The notes beneath the pieces are model-generated. The model did no database searches. It was not told where the DNA came from and was given only the letters and a program-made list of their open reading frames with translations. The position numbers were made by a program, and so were the translations under genes. DNA of 64,000 nt from assembly GCA_018261935.1 (NCBI GenBank), contig JAGTRP010000001.1, positions 248,001 through 312,000 of the forward strand, given 5' to 3'. Positions 32,926 through 42,038 of this stretch are shown piece after piece. Each line of letters opens with the position of its first letter. Positions within the stretch are counted from its first letter, which is position 1. Source of the stretch: Rhodocyclaceae bacterium (GTDB lineage Bacteria; Pseudomonadota; Gammaproteobacteria; Burkholderiales; Rhodocyclaceae).

Positions 32926-33882
32926 TCAAATCGGCAGCGCCTGGCCCAGCCCCCGCTCCCGCGCTGCCGCCAGCACGCGGACGGCCACCGCCAGATCCTG
33001 GATGGCCATGCCCTGGGATTCGAACAGGGAGATTTCCTCCGGCCCCGTCCGCCCGGCCCGGCGGTTGATGATCACATCCCCCAGTTCCACCAACTGGCGC
33101 TGGTGCAGCCTACCCTTTTCCAGCAGGGGCAGCAGATCGCCGGCCTCGGCCAGGGCAGTGGGCACCGAATCGACGCAGACCAGCCCGCAGCGGCGCACCG
33201 CCGCTTCGGAGATTTCCTGGCGAATGAGGGCGTTGGAGCCGGCGCCATTGATATGGGTGCCGGGCTCCAGCCAGTCGGCATCGAACAGGGGATTCGCCGC
33301 GGTGGTGACGGTGCCCACCAGGTCGCTGCCCCGCACCGTGTCCTCGGCGCTGGCGGCGGGCACCACATCCACGCCGGTCTTCGCCGCCATGCGGGCGCAG
33401 AAGTCGGCGAGCTTGTCGGCCTTGCGGCCATAAACCTTGACCCGGGTCAGCGGCAGGGCCGCGCAGATGGCTGCCACATGCCCCTCGGCCTGCCAGCCGG
33501 TACCGAAGACGCCGGCCACCCGGGATTCCGGCCGGGCCAGCCAGCGGGCAGCCACACCGCTGGCGGCACCGGTACGCATCATGCCGAGGAAATCGGCTTC
33601 GATCATGGCCTGGAGGACGCCGGTAGCGGCATCGAACAGATGGACCAGGAAGCGGTTGCCGCTCCGGTTGCTGGTGTAGGCCTTGTAGCCCAGCACGCCC
33701 TGGGCCGGCAGGGCACCCTGGAGAATGTGCAGGGCCGTCTGGGGCAGGCGGCTGCGGGCCCGGGGCGTGTCCTGGGCCTGGCCCAGGGAAAGATCCCGGT
33801 GGGCGGATTCGACAGCTTCCAAGGCCATCGGCATGGTCAGCACCTGCTTTACGTCATCTTCGCTCAGAAAAAGCGCCATCAT
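32926..33882 (-). CDS. ornithine cyclodeaminase / mu-crystallin family protein
   Basis: A 318-residue NAD(P)-binding protein of the OCD/mu-crystallin family, which includes ornithine cyclodeaminases, alanine and lysine dehydrogenases and ketimine reductases. ALGYKAYTSN and MIEADFLGMMRTGAASGVAARWLA (near 95-120) are the family core, and VAGVFGTGWQAEGH near 125 is the Rossmann loop. TAANPLFDADWLEPGTHINGAGS follows. The frame begins with two Met codons; GAGG is better spaced for the second (33877-33879). No metabolic partner lies nearby, so the substrate is open. It is 5 nt from the TerC gene. Confidence 0.87.
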   Translation of the reverse strand: MMALFLSEDDVKQVLTMPMALEAVESAHRDLSLGQAQDTPRARSRLPQTALHILQGALPAQGVLGYKAYTSNRSGNRFLVHLFDAATGVLQAMIEADFLGMMRTGAASGVAARWLARPESRVAGVFGTGWQAEGHVAAICAALPLTRVKVYGRKADKLADFCARMAAKTGVDVVPAASAEDTVRGSDLVGTVTTAANPLFDADWLEPGTHINGAGSNALIRQEISEAAVRRCGLVCVDSVPTALAEAGDLLPLLEKGRLHQRQLVELGDVIINRRAGRTGPEEISLFESQGMAIQDLAVAVRVLAAARERGLGQALPI

Positions 33883-33887
33883 TCACC

Positions 33888-34586
33888 TCAAAGAATCGTT
33901 GCGTCCTGCTTCGCCAGCATCCTCCGTTCCAGCCAGCGCCCCAGGGCCACCACCAGGATGGCGCCGGACAGGCCGGCTGCCTCGGGAGCCCAGGCGGGCG
34001 CCCCGGGGAGGAGGACGATCATCCCGGCATCGGTGAGCATCATCTCGCCCGCCACATAGCCCAGCAGGCCGGCGCCGAGCAGGACGATGGCAGGCCAGCG
34101 CTCCATGGCGTGCATGATCATCTGGCTCGACCAGACGATGAGCGGAATGCTCACCGCCAAACCGAAAAGGAGCAGCATCAGGTTGCCGTGGGCGGCCCCC
34201 GCCACGCCAATGACATTATCCAGGCTCATGACGAAATCGGCGACGACGATGGTCTTGACGGCCCCCCAGAGATGATCGGCGGCCTCGATGTCCTCGCCGC
34301 CATCCTCCTCCGGCAGCAGCAGCTTGATGGCGATCCAGAGGAGAACCAGGCCACCGGCCAGCTTGAGCCAGGGCTGGTTCATGACCAGGGCGGCAAAGGC
34401 GGTGAGGACCACCCGCAGGCTGACGGCCCCCGCCACGCCCCAGAAGATTCCCCGCCTGCGCTGCTCCGGCGTCAGGTTGCGACAGGCCAAGGCGATGACT
34501 ACGGCATTATCGCCGGAGAGAACGACGTCAATGACGATGATCTGGGCGACGGCGGCCCAGAACTCGATGGAAGCAAAATCTGGCAT
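33888..34586 (-). CDS. TerC family integral membrane protein (YjbE type)
   Basis: A 232-residue membrane protein with about seven hydrophobic segments. The TerC signatures are VVLSGDNAVVIALACRNL near 23-40 and VADFVMSLDNVIGVAGA near 118, each with the metal-binding Asp-Asn pair. Family members in this size class export manganese or are linked to metal loading of exported proteins. The ATG at 34584-34586 starts 46 nt after the PBP gene. No yybP-ykoY riboswitch structure was seen upstream. The family is certain and the ion is inference. Confidence 0.9.
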   Translation of the reverse strand: MPDFASIEFWAAVAQIIVIDVVLSGDNAVVIALACRNLTPEQRRRGIFWGVAGAVSLRVVLTAFAALVMNQPWLKLAGGLVLLWIAIKLLLPEEDGGEDIEAADHLWGAVKTIVVADFVMSLDNVIGVAGAAHGNLMLLLFGLAVSIPLIVWSSQMIMHAMERWPAIVLLGAGLLGYVAGEMMLTDAGMIVLLPGAPAWAPEAAGLSGAILVVALGRWLERRMLAKQDATIL

Positions 34587-34632
34587 GGCAGGGCACTGGC
34601 AAAAGCGCCCTATTGTACAACCAGCAACCTCC

Positions 34633-37600
34633 TTACCCTGAGTGGGCGGTCCGCACCAGTTTGCCCTGGGGCGCGGGGACGGGCGCGCTGTCGGCGGGCG
34701 CGGCCTGCGCCAGGCAGCGGGATTCCGGCGGTGCCGGCTGCCCGGACACCAGGGGCCGCAGCCTGGGCTCCAGTTCCTTCAGGACCTGCACCGGCAGCGC
34801 CGAGGTGAAATCGTAGGCGGCCGCCTGCTCGCCGGGGACGAAGGCGGTCACCGTGCCGAAGAAACGCTCGCCCAGGTAGAAGACGAAGGTGGCCGCCCGG
34901 TTCACCACGCGGGAGGAGGTTATCCGCCCCCCCGGCCCGAAGGTATCGAAGCGATGGTCGCCGGTGCCGGTCTTCCCTCCCACCAGGAGCGGCTTGCCGG
35001 ATTCATCCCGGTAGGTGTCCCTGACCCGGCGGGCGGTACCGCTGTTCACCACCCGCAGCAGGGCCTGGCGGGCCGCCTGGGCCACCTCCTCCGGCAGCAC
35101 CCGCTCGCCTTCCTGCTCATGCCAGGCCAGATGGGTCTCGAAGGGGGTATTGGCGGCGAAATGGAGCTCTTCCACCCGCACCGGCAGCCGGCGCACGCCG
35201 CCGTTCACCATGATGCCCATGAGTTCCGCCAGGGCCGCCGGCCGGTCGGCGGAGCTGCCGATGGCCGTGGCATAGGAGGGCACCAGGCGCTCGAAGGGAT
35301 AGCCCAGCCGGCGCCAGCGGGCGGTGATGTGCTCGAAGGCCGCCTCCTCCAGCATGATCTTGACCCGGACGTCCTGGGCATGGTGGAACCGGGAAGCGAA
35401 AAGCCAGTGGTAGGCGTCCTGGCGCTCCTTGGCGCTGGCAGCCACCACCTGGTCGAAGGTGGCACCCGGATGGCGCCGGAGGTAGCCGACCAGCCACAGT
35501 TCCAGGGGGTGGACCTTGGCCACGTAGCCCTGGTCGGCCAGGCTGAGGCGCAGGGGCGCATAGACCATGTAGAGCCGCTTCAGCTGAACCTCGTCGCCGA
35601 CCTTGTCCCCCAGCTGGTTGCGCATGAAGTCCACGAAGGCGGGGAAGTCGCTTCCCGGCTCCACCCCCAGGTAGGCCGCCGCCAAGCGGCTCGGCAGGGG
35701 ACGCAGGTCCGACACCAGGGCCGGCAGCAGCTCATCCGGCCCGGCGCCCCGGTATTTGCGATAGAAGTGGGCCAGGAATTCCCGCCCTTCCCGGTCGGCG
35801 AAACGGCTCAGGAAGCGCTGCCGGACCACCTCGTCGCCGTCCCGCAGGGCCCGGCCCGGAGCGTCTTCCACCTCGTAGGCGAAGTAATGGACCACGTCCC
35901 GCATCAGGCGGACGAAAACCAGATTCACCGACTGCTCGAGGGCTTCGGCCACGCTCGGCACCTTGTGGTCATCCTCATGCTTGAAATTGCCGAAGACATG
36001 CATGCCGCCGCCGGTGAAGAAGCCCTCGTGGGGACTGGCCGAATAGCGCCGCTCCAGGGCTGCCGCCAGCATGGCCGGCAAGCTTCGGTCCTTGGCCGCC
36101 AGGAGATGGGAGACGGCCCAGCGGCTGAGGTTATCCGCCCCTTCGAACTTGATCTTCTTCAGTTCCTCGGCGGGCCGCTGGGCGTAGCGGCGGTGCAGGT
36201 CGGCCACGACCTCCAGATAGGTGACCAGGGTCCGGAACTTGGCGCTGGAACCCAGATCGAGCTTGGTGCCGACGTTGATGTCCAGGGGCTGGTCCACGTT
36301 GTCGGCCTGAACCCGCAGCAGGTTTCCGGACGGGGTGGCCTCGTAGAGGGTGAAGCTGTAGCGCACCTGGGCGGGATCGCCCTTGTCGAGCAGGCGCTCG
36401 CCCTTGAAACCGGCGCACTGCAGGAAGGCATCGTCCTTCATGCGCCCGAGGACGTCCGTCACCGCCCGCTGGGCCGGGCCGTCCAGGGTGGCCCGGGCGG
36501 TCAGGTCGTAGCGGTCCAGGGAATAGAGGTCCTTCACCTCGAGGAGGTCCGCCAGGGTGCTCCGGGTGGCATTCACCGCCTTGCGCTGAATGAAGGAAAC
36601 CGGCGGCAGCTGCAGCGGCTTGTCCCGGGGCTTCAGTCGGGTCGCCAGAGCCTCGTCCTGCAGACTATTTGAAATCACCCCTTCCCGGGCCAGGAGGCGA
36701 ATGTAGCTGTTGGTGAGTTCCGCCAGGCGGTCGCTGTTTTCCGCCAGAAGGTCGGAAGGGCGGCGCTGGGCAATGAAGAGCGACAGGGCTTCCTTGAAGG
36801 GGGCGGCTGCGGCGCTGGGCGCCTCGTCGGCCGCCGCCAGGCGCTGGTTGGCGTCGTCGAAATCCCGGCCATACCAGGCCCAGAGGCCATCCCCGACCCC
36901 ATTGACCTCGCCGATCCCCGGCACCGCCCCGAGGGGGACCGAGTTAACGAAGTCGAGGACGATGCGGCGGCGGGCCGCCAGGGTTTCCTCTCCGTCCTGA
37001 TAGGCGCGCAGCGAGGCTGACGTCATTTGCCGCAGCTTTTCCGCCGCGTCGTGGGTCCGGCCGTCGGGCGAATGGCGGAACTTCTCGATCTGGGTGGCCA
37101 GGGTGCTGCCGCCGGCGCGACTGGCGCTGGCATCCACTGCCCGGATGGCCCGCCCGGCCACTGCCCGGCCGAGACGATCCCACTCCACCGCCGGGTTACG
37201 GCGGGGATGATCGGCATCCAGAAGTTCCCGGTTCTCGATGTAGAGCAGGGAAGCCACCAGCACCGGCGGAACGGCCTCGAAGCGGTCGTACTGGCGCTCC
37301 GGGTAGCGGGTGGAATACAGGGGGTCGCCGCGGCGGTCGAGGATGGTGAGCCCGGCCTGGGATTTTTCCCGATAGATGGGATAGAAGCCGCGGCCGGTCA
37401 GGTCCACAAAGCCCGGGGACTGGCGGGCCTGTGCGGTGATCTCGAAGCCGGCGGCAGCCAGCCGCGGCAGCGCCGCCTTCATCTGGCTATAGCCCAGGCG
37501 AATATCGTAGGGACCTGAAAGGGGAAGCCAGAGATTGGGATTGGCGCCGGATTCCACCCGGAAGGATGCATCCTTCGCCAAATCCGAGAAGAACCTGGCC

Positions 37601-37761
37601 TGCAGCCCGGAGCCCCGCATCTCGACCCAGGCCAGGGAACCGACGCCGCCTGCCAGCAGCAGCGCCATCCAGACCATCCGGGATCTCAAAGCACGAGGCA
37701 GCCTCCTTGGGCGGTGTGCTGCGCGGCCCTCTCCCTTCCGGGTGCTCTCGTCATTATCCAT
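34633..37761 (-). CDS. large bifunctional penicillin-binding protein (class A)
   Basis: Peptidoglycan synthase of 1042 residues with one N-terminal anchor (about 30-46). The glycosyltransferase 51 domain (about 130-370) has SLLYIENREL with the catalytic Glu176 and GGSTLATQIEKF at 217-228. The transpeptidase domain has the serine motif SSAK 505-508, SVN 611-613 and KTG 930-932. The gap between SVN and KTG is unusually long (over 300 residues), and the protein exceeds ordinary PBP1A by about 200 residues. The C-terminus is a Pro/Ala-rich tail. ATG at 37759-37761. A related large PBP-type protein without a name occurs in other Betaproteobacteria; its special role is unknown. Confidence 0.88.
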   Translation of the reverse strand: MDNDESTRKGEGRAAHRPRRLPRALRSRMVWMALLLAGGVGSLAWVEMRGSGLQARFFSDLAKDASFRVESGANPNLWLPLSGPYDIRLGYSQMKAALPRLAAAGFEITAQARQSPGFVDLTGRGFYPIYREKSQAGLTILDRRGDPLYSTRYPERQYDRFEAVPPVLVASLLYIENRELLDADHPRRNPAVEWDRLGRAVAGRAIRAVDASASRAGGSTLATQIEKFRHSPDGRTHDAAEKLRQMTSASLRAYQDGEETLAARRRIVLDFVNSVPLGAVPGIGEVNGVGDGLWAWYGRDFDDANQRLAAADEAPSAAAAPFKEALSLFIAQRRPSDLLAENSDRLAELTNSYIRLLAREGVISNSLQDEALATRLKPRDKPLQLPPVSFIQRKAVNATRSTLADLLEVKDLYSLDRYDLTARATLDGPAQRAVTDVLGRMKDDAFLQCAGFKGERLLDKGDPAQVRYSFTLYEATPSGNLLRVQADNVDQPLDINVGTKLDLGSSAKFRTLVTYLEVVADLHRRYAQRPAEELKKIKFEGADNLSRWAVSHLLAAKDRSLPAMLAAALERRYSASPHEGFFTGGGMHVFGNFKHEDDHKVPSVAEALEQSVNLVFVRLMRDVVHYFAYEVEDAPGRALRDGDEVVRQRFLSRFADREGREFLAHFYRKYRGAGPDELLPALVSDLRPLPSRLAAAYLGVEPGSDFPAFVDFMRNQLGDKVGDEVQLKRLYMVYAPLRLSLADQGYVAKVHPLELWLVGYLRRHPGATFDQVVAASAKERQDAYHWLFASRFHHAQDVRVKIMLEEAAFEHITARWRRLGYPFERLVPSYATAIGSSADRPAALAELMGIMVNGGVRRLPVRVEELHFAANTPFETHLAWHEQEGERVLPEEVAQAARQALLRVVNSGTARRVRDTYRDESGKPLLVGGKTGTGDHRFDTFGPGGRITSSRVVNRAATFVFYLGERFFGTVTAFVPGEQAAAYDFTSALPVQVLKELEPRLRPLVSGQPAPPESRCLAQAAPADSAPVPAPQGKLVRTAHSG

Positions 37762-37859
37762 GCCGTTCCCTTTTCTCGGTGACGTTTGACCAGGAATGCC
37801 GCGAATTTAGACAAACCTGACGAAGATAATTCCCGCCTTTTGCCGAGGCCGGCGCAACC

Positions 37860-37893
37860 AAAAAAAAATGCGCCGGGGGAAACCCGGCGCATT
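37860..37893 (-). terminator. rho-independent terminator of sucCD
   Basis: On the minus strand an 11-bp perfect stem (AATGCGCCGGG with CCCGGCGCATT, 5-nt loop) is followed by nine T (37860-37868). It starts 29 nt after the sucD stop and ends the sucCD transcript before the PBP gene. Confidence 0.93.
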
Positions 37894-37922
37894 CTCGTGT
37901 CGCATAGGCTGACCGTACGTAC

Positions 37923-38816
37923 TTACAGCATGGCCTTCAACAGCTTGGCCATCTCGGACGGGTTGCGGGTCACCTTGAAACCGCACTCTTCCATGATGGC
38001 GAGCTTGGCATCCGCCGTATCGGCGCCGCCGGAGATCAGCGCGCCGGCGTGGCCCATGCGCTTGCCGGCCGGAGCGGTAACACCGGCGATGAAGCCGACG
38101 ATCGGCTTCTTCATGTTGGCCTTGCACCACTGGGCGGCTTCGGCTTCGTCCGGGCCGCCGATTTCGCCGATCATGATGACGGCGTCGGTATCCGGATCGT
38201 CATTGAACATCTTCATGACGTCGATGTGCTTCAGACCGTTGATCGGGTCGCCGCCGATACCCACGGCGGAGGACTGGCCCAGACCCAGTTCGGTCAACTG
38301 GCCGACCGCTTCGTAGGTCAGGGTGCCGGAGCGGGAAACCACGCCGATGCGGCCCTTGCGGTGGATGTGGCCGGGCATGATGCCGATCTTGACTTCGTCC
38401 GGGGTGATGAGGCCGGGGCAGTTCGGGCCCAGCAGCAGGGTCTTCTTGCCGCCGGCGGCTTCCTTGGCCTTCATCTTGTTGCGCACCATCAGCATGTCGC
38501 GGACGGGGATGCCTTCGGTAATGCAGATGGCCAGGTCCAGGTCGGCTTCGACGGCTTCCCAGATGGCGGCGGCAGCGCCGGCGGGCGGCACGTAGATGAC
38601 GGAGACGGTGGCGCCGGATTCAGCGGCGGCCTCCTTGACGGAGGCGTAGATGGGCACGTCGAAAATCTTCTCGCCGGCCTTCTTGGGGTTCACGCCGGCC
38701 ACGAAGCAGTTCTTGCCGTTAGCGTATTCGATACACTTTTCGGTGTGGAACTGACCGGTCTTGCCGGTGATGCCCTGGGTGATGATCTTGGTGTCTTTGT
38801 TGATGAGGATGGACAT
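37923..38816 (-). CDS. sucD: succinyl-CoA synthetase alpha subunit
   Basis: Catalyses, with SucC, succinyl-CoA + ADP/GDP + Pi to succinate + CoA + ATP/GTP in the TCA cycle. The 297 residues carry the CoA-binding [11 protein letters not shown] near 14-24, LLGPNCPGL, and the phosphohistidine loop [10 protein letters not shown] near 248. Length is that of the family. The ATG at 38814-38816 is 12 nt after sucC, and a strong terminator follows. Codon use is highly biased toward C/G third positions, which suits high expression. Confidence 0.98.
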   Translation of the reverse strand: MSILINKDTKIITQGITGKTGQFHTEKCIEYANGKNCFVAGVNPKKAGEKIFDVPIYASVKEAAAESGATVSVIYVPPAGAAAAIWEAVEADLDLAICITEGIPVRDMLMVRNKMKAKEAAGGKKTLLLGPNCPGLITPDEVKIGIMPGHIHRKGRIGVVSRSGTLTYEAVGQLTELGLGQSSAVGIGGDPINGLKHIDVMKMFNDDPDTDAVIMIGEIGGPDEAEAAQWCKANMKKPIVGFIAGVTAPAGKRMGHAGALISGGADTADAKLAIMEECGFKVTRNPSEMAKLLKAML

Positions 38817-38828
38817 TCTCGGTGCTCC

Positions 38829-39989
38829 TTACTTGACCGCAGCGACGATCTTGGTGGCGGCTTCGGCCATGGAATCGGCAGAGATGATGGGCAGACCGGA
38901 ATCCTTCAGGATCTGCTTGCCCAGATCTTCGTTGGTGCCCTTCATGCGGACGACCAGCGGCACGGACAGGTGGGTTTCCTTGGCAGCGGCGACGACGCCG
39001 GTGGCGATGGTGTCGCAGCGCATGATGCCGCCGAAGATGTTGACCAGGATGCCCTTGACCTTGGGGTTCTTGAGCATGATCTTGAAGGCTTCGGTGACCT
39101 TCTCGGTGGTGGCACCGCCGCCCACGTCCAGGAAGTTGGCCGGCTCGGCGCCGAACAGCTTGATGGTGTCCATGGTGGCCATGGCCAGGCCGGCGCCGTT
39201 CACCAGGCAGCCGATGTTGCCGTCCAGGGAGATGTAAGCGAGGTCGAACTTGGAGGCTTCGATTTCATCGGCGTCTTCCTCGTCCAGGTCGCGCATGGCG
39301 ACGATTTCCTGCTGGCGGTAAAGGGCGTTGGAGTCGAAGTTGAACTTGGCGTCCAGGGCCTTGACGGTACCGTCGCCTTCGTGGATCAGCGGGTTGATTT
39401 CCGCCAGGGAAGCGTCGGTTTCCATGTAGCAGGTATAGAGCTTCTTGAAGGTATCGCAAGCCTGGGCGATGGAACCTTCCGGCATGCTGATGCCCTTGGC
39501 CAGGGTCAGCGCCTGCTCGTCGGTCAGGCCGACCAGCGGGTCGATGAAGACCTTGATGATCTTTTCCGGGGTCTTGTGGGCGACTTCCTCGATGTCCATG
39601 CCGCCTTCGTAGGAGGCCATCATGGCGACCTTCTGGGTCGCGCGGTCGGTCAGGGCGGCCACGTAGTATTCGTGCTTGATGTCGGCGCCTTCCTCGATCA
39701 GGAGGTTGCGCACCTTCTGGCCTTCGGCGCCGGTCTGGTGGGTGATCAGCTGCATGCCGAGAATCTGGCCGGCGTATTCGCGAACTTTTTCGAGGGAGGT
39801 TGCAACCTTGACGCCGCCGCCTTTGCCACGGCCACCGGCGTGAATCTGGGCCTTGACCACCCAGACCTTGCCGCCCAGGGTTTCGGCTGCCTTGACCGCG
39901 TCTTCGACGGTGGTGCAGTGAATCCCGCGCGGAACCGTAACGCCGAATTTCTTCAGGATTTGCTTGCCCTGATATTCGTGAATTTTCAT
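38829..39989 (-). CDS. sucC: succinyl-CoA synthetase beta subunit
   Basis: ADP/GDP-binding subunit of 386 residues that forms a heterotetramer with Suc[17 protein letters not shown] starts the ATP-grasp domain; [16 protein letters not shown] near 45-60 is the nucleotide-binding loop, and [13 protein letters not shown] with [10 protein letters not shown] lies in the C-terminal flavodoxin-like domain. AAGGAAAG precedes the ATG at 39987-39989. First gene of the sucCD pair, with about 130 nt of free leader that should contain the promoter. Confidence 0.98.
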   Translation of the reverse strand: MKIHEYQGKQILKKFGVTVPRGIHCTTVEDAVKAAETLGGKVWVVKAQIHAGGRGKGGGVKVATSLEKVREYAGQILGMQLITHQTGAEGQKVRNLLIEEGADIKHEYYVAALTDRATQKVAMMASYEGGMDIEEVAHKTPEKIIKVFIDPLVGLTDEQALTLAKGISMPEGSIAQACDTFKKLYTCYMETDASLAEINPLIHEGDGTVKALDAKFNFDSNALYRQQEIVAMRDLDEEDADEIEASKFDLAYISLDGNIGCLVNGAGLAMATMDTIKLFGAEPANFLDVGGGATTEKVTEAFKIMLKNPKVKGILVNIFGGIMRCDTIATGVVAAAKETHLSVPLVVRMKGTNEDLGKQILKDSGLPIISADSMAEAATKIVAAVK

Positions 39990-40072
39990 GCGCTTTCCTT
40001 GCGTTTAGTTAAGTTGCGAGCAATGGGCGGTAGGGTTTTCCTCCACCCGGTTATACCGCTATTGGACCCAGG

Positions 40073-40078
40073 ATATTA
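40073..40078 (-). promoter_or_regulatory. candidate extended -10 box upstream of sucC
   Basis: The minus strand reads TGCTAATAT, a TGn extended -10 with TAATAT in place of TATAAT, about 84 nt before the sucC ATG. No good TTGACA is seen at 17 nt; the extended -10 could compensate. Placement between the divergently oriented end of the MATE gene and sucC makes this the only reasonable promoter space. Confidence 0.35.
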
Positions 40079-40117
40079 GCACAACCTTGCATGAAGCTTG
40101 CAGTCCAAAATTCATAA

Positions 40118-41458
40118 TTACGGCGTAGATTCCGTGGCTTGCATGGTCTTCCAGAGCAGCCCTCCGAGCAAGGCCGCCGCCAGGACCAGGCTCGCCACCG
40201 AGGCCAGCCAGAAGCCGCCGACGCCCAGGGCCGGCTGCCAGCGGTAGCACAGCCACCAGCCGCCGGCGAGGCCGACGCCCCAGAAGCAGAGCGTCTGGGC
40301 CACCATGGGAACGAAGGTCACCCGGTACGCCCGCAGGGCAAAGCCGGCGATGGTCTGCAGGGCATCGAAGAACTGATAGATGGCAATGTAGGCCACCAGT
40401 CCGGCCGCCACCCCCAGCACCGCCCCGTCGTTGGTATAGAGCGCCAGGACCGGCCCTGCCGCCAGCCAGAGGAGCACGCCCGCCGCCGTGGATAGCCCCG
40501 CCGCCAGCACCAGTCCGGCCCGGATGGCCGCATGGGCCCGCCGCCAGTCCCGGGCGCCCACCGCCTGCCCCACCGCCGCCAGGGTCGCCATGGCCAGGGA
40601 GAGCGGCACCATGTAGCACAGGGCCGCCAAGTTGGCGACGATGCGGTGCCCCGCCACCACCGAGGCCCCGAGGGACGCGACGAAGAGGCTGATGAGGGTG
40701 AAGGAGGTAATTTCCACCAGGTTGGAGAGCCCCATGGGCAGGCCGAGGCGCAGCAATTCCCGCCAGGCCGCCCAGTGGGGCCGCTGCCAGCGGCTGAAGG
40801 GACGATATTTCCTGCCCAGGGGGCCGAAGGCCAGGTAAATGGAAGCGGCCAGACAGGCCGACCAGGCGATGAGGACATTGGACAGGGCGCAGCCGATCAC
40901 GCCGAGGCGCTCCCCGGCCCAGCCCTGGAGGGCGAATCCCCAGGCCAGCACGGCATGGGCGGCCAGGCTGGCGAGACCGATGGCCATGAGGGCCCGGGGA
41001 CGGCCCAGGGCATTGCAGAAGGCGTAGAAAGTCCGGTAGCAGAGAGCCGCCGGCAGCCCCCAGGCGAGCAGCATGAGATAGCCCCGCACCCGGACCTCGA
41101 CCGCCGCATCCATGGCGGAGAGCCCGAGGAGGGCGTCCGGGTGGTAGAGAAAGGCGATCCCGGGCAGGGAAAGCACCAGGGCCAGCCAGAAGCCCTGCTG
41201 CAGTACGCCGGCCACCTCGCCGTCCCGGCGGGCGCCATGGAGATGGGCCACCATCGGCGCCACCGCCTGCAGGATACCCACCAAGGCGAAGACCACCGAG
41301 ACATGGATGCCGCCGCCGATGGCGACCGCCGCCAGGTCCACGGCGCTGAAGTGGCCGAGCACCGCCGTATCCACCAGCATCATGCCGATGGAAGAAAGCT
41401 GGGCGATCAGGATGGGAAAGGCATGGGCGATGAGCCCGCGGGCGGCGGCGACGAACAT
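40118..41458 (-). CDS. MATE family efflux transporter
   Basis: A 446-residue multidrug/toxin extrusion protein with twelve hydrophobic segments in two halves. It begins HAFPILIAQLSSIGMMLVDTAVLG, the MATE opening with the paired small residues; the second half begins LLRLGLPMGLSNLVEITSF. These proteins exchange Na+ or H+ for cationic compounds. The ATG at 41456-41458 was chosen to match that family start; the frame is open far upstream, but that runs over the paaI gene on the other strand. No local regulator is present, so the substrate is unknown. Confidence 0.93.
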   Translation of the reverse strand: MFVAAARGLIAHAFPILIAQLSSIGMMLVDTAVLGHFSAVDLAAVAIGGGIHVSVVFALVGILQAVAPMVAHLHGARRDGEVAGVLQQGFWLALVLSLPGIAFLYHPDALLGLSAMDAAVEVRVRGYLMLLAWGLPAALCYRTFYAFCNALGRPRALMAIGLASLAAHAVLAWGFALQGWAGERLGVIGCALSNVLIAWSACLAASIYLAFGPLGRKYRPFSRWQRPHWAAWRELLRLGLPMGLSNLVEITSFTLISLFVASLGASVVAGHRIVANLAALCYMVPLSLAMATLAAVGQAVGARDWRRAHAAIRAGLVLAAGLSTAAGVLLWLAAGPVLALYTNDGAVLGVAAGLVAYIAIYQFFDALQTIAGFALRAYRVTFVPMVAQTLCFWGVGLAGGWWLCYRWQPALGVGGFWLASVASLVLAAALLGGLLWKTMQATESTP

Positions 41459-41515
41459 AGCCCGCCATTCTAAGGGGCTCGTGCTAAATTCCCGGTCTTT
41501 GGCTTCCGACGCACC

Positions 41516-41980
41516 ATGCACGACAACACCCGCGACTACTCCCCCGAAGAACTGGCGACCGCCGTCAGCGCCGCCATGTTCGAGCGCGACGCCGCCGCCA
41601 ACCACCTCGGCATCGCCATCGAGGAAACCCGCCCCGGTTACGCCCGGGCCCGCATGCAAGTTCGCGATTCCATGCTGAACAGCCACGGCACCTGCCACGG
41701 CGGCATGCTCTTCGCGCTGGCCGACACGGCCTTCGCCTACGCCTGCAACAGCTACAACGAAAACGCCGTCGCCGCCGGCTGCGCCATCGACTTCCTGGCC
41801 CCCGGCCAGGCCGGCGACACCCTGACCGCCGTCGCCATCGAGCGCTCCCGGGCCGGCCGCACCGGCATTTACGACGTGGACATCCGGGACTCCCAGGGGA
41901 ACGTCATCGCCGTCTTCCGGGGCCGCTCCCATCGCATCAAGGGCCACACCATCGGCCACCCGACCACCGAAAACGCCTGA
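41516..41980 (+). CDS. paaI: phenylacetyl-CoA-type hotdog thioesterase
   Basis: A 154-residue hotdog-fold thioesterase of the PaaI group. The active-site stretch HGTCHGGMLFALADTAFA near 57-74 has the conserved HGG and Asp, and DFLAPGQAGDTL follows. In the phenylacetate pathway PaaI rescues CoA from dead-end hydroxylated or ring-oxidised CoA esters. The gene is followed after 58 nt by paaK on the same strand, which supports the name. No other paa genes (paaABCDE, paaZ, paaG) occur in the window. Confidence 0.9.
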   Translation: MHDNTRDYSPEELATAVSAAMFERDAAANHLGIAIEETRPGYARARMQVRDSMLNSHGTCHGGMLFALADTAFAYACNSYNENAVAAGCAIDFLAPGQAGDTLTAVAIERSRAGRTGIYDVDIRDSQGNVIAVFRGRSHRIKGHTIGHPTTENA

Positions 41981-42038
41981 TCCGCCGCACGGCGCCCCAG
42001 GTTGCGCCATAATATCGGGTTCAGGGAGGAAGATTCAC

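Noticed and set aside
30161-33433. Plus-strand open frame of about 1090 codons opposite the kinase
   Set aside because: Shadow of a high-GC coding strand; the real kinase and PP2C motifs are on the minus strand.
33888-34640. Manganese (yybP-ykoY) riboswitch before the TerC-family gene
   Set aside because: The 46-nt gap upstream is too short and lacks the conserved loops.
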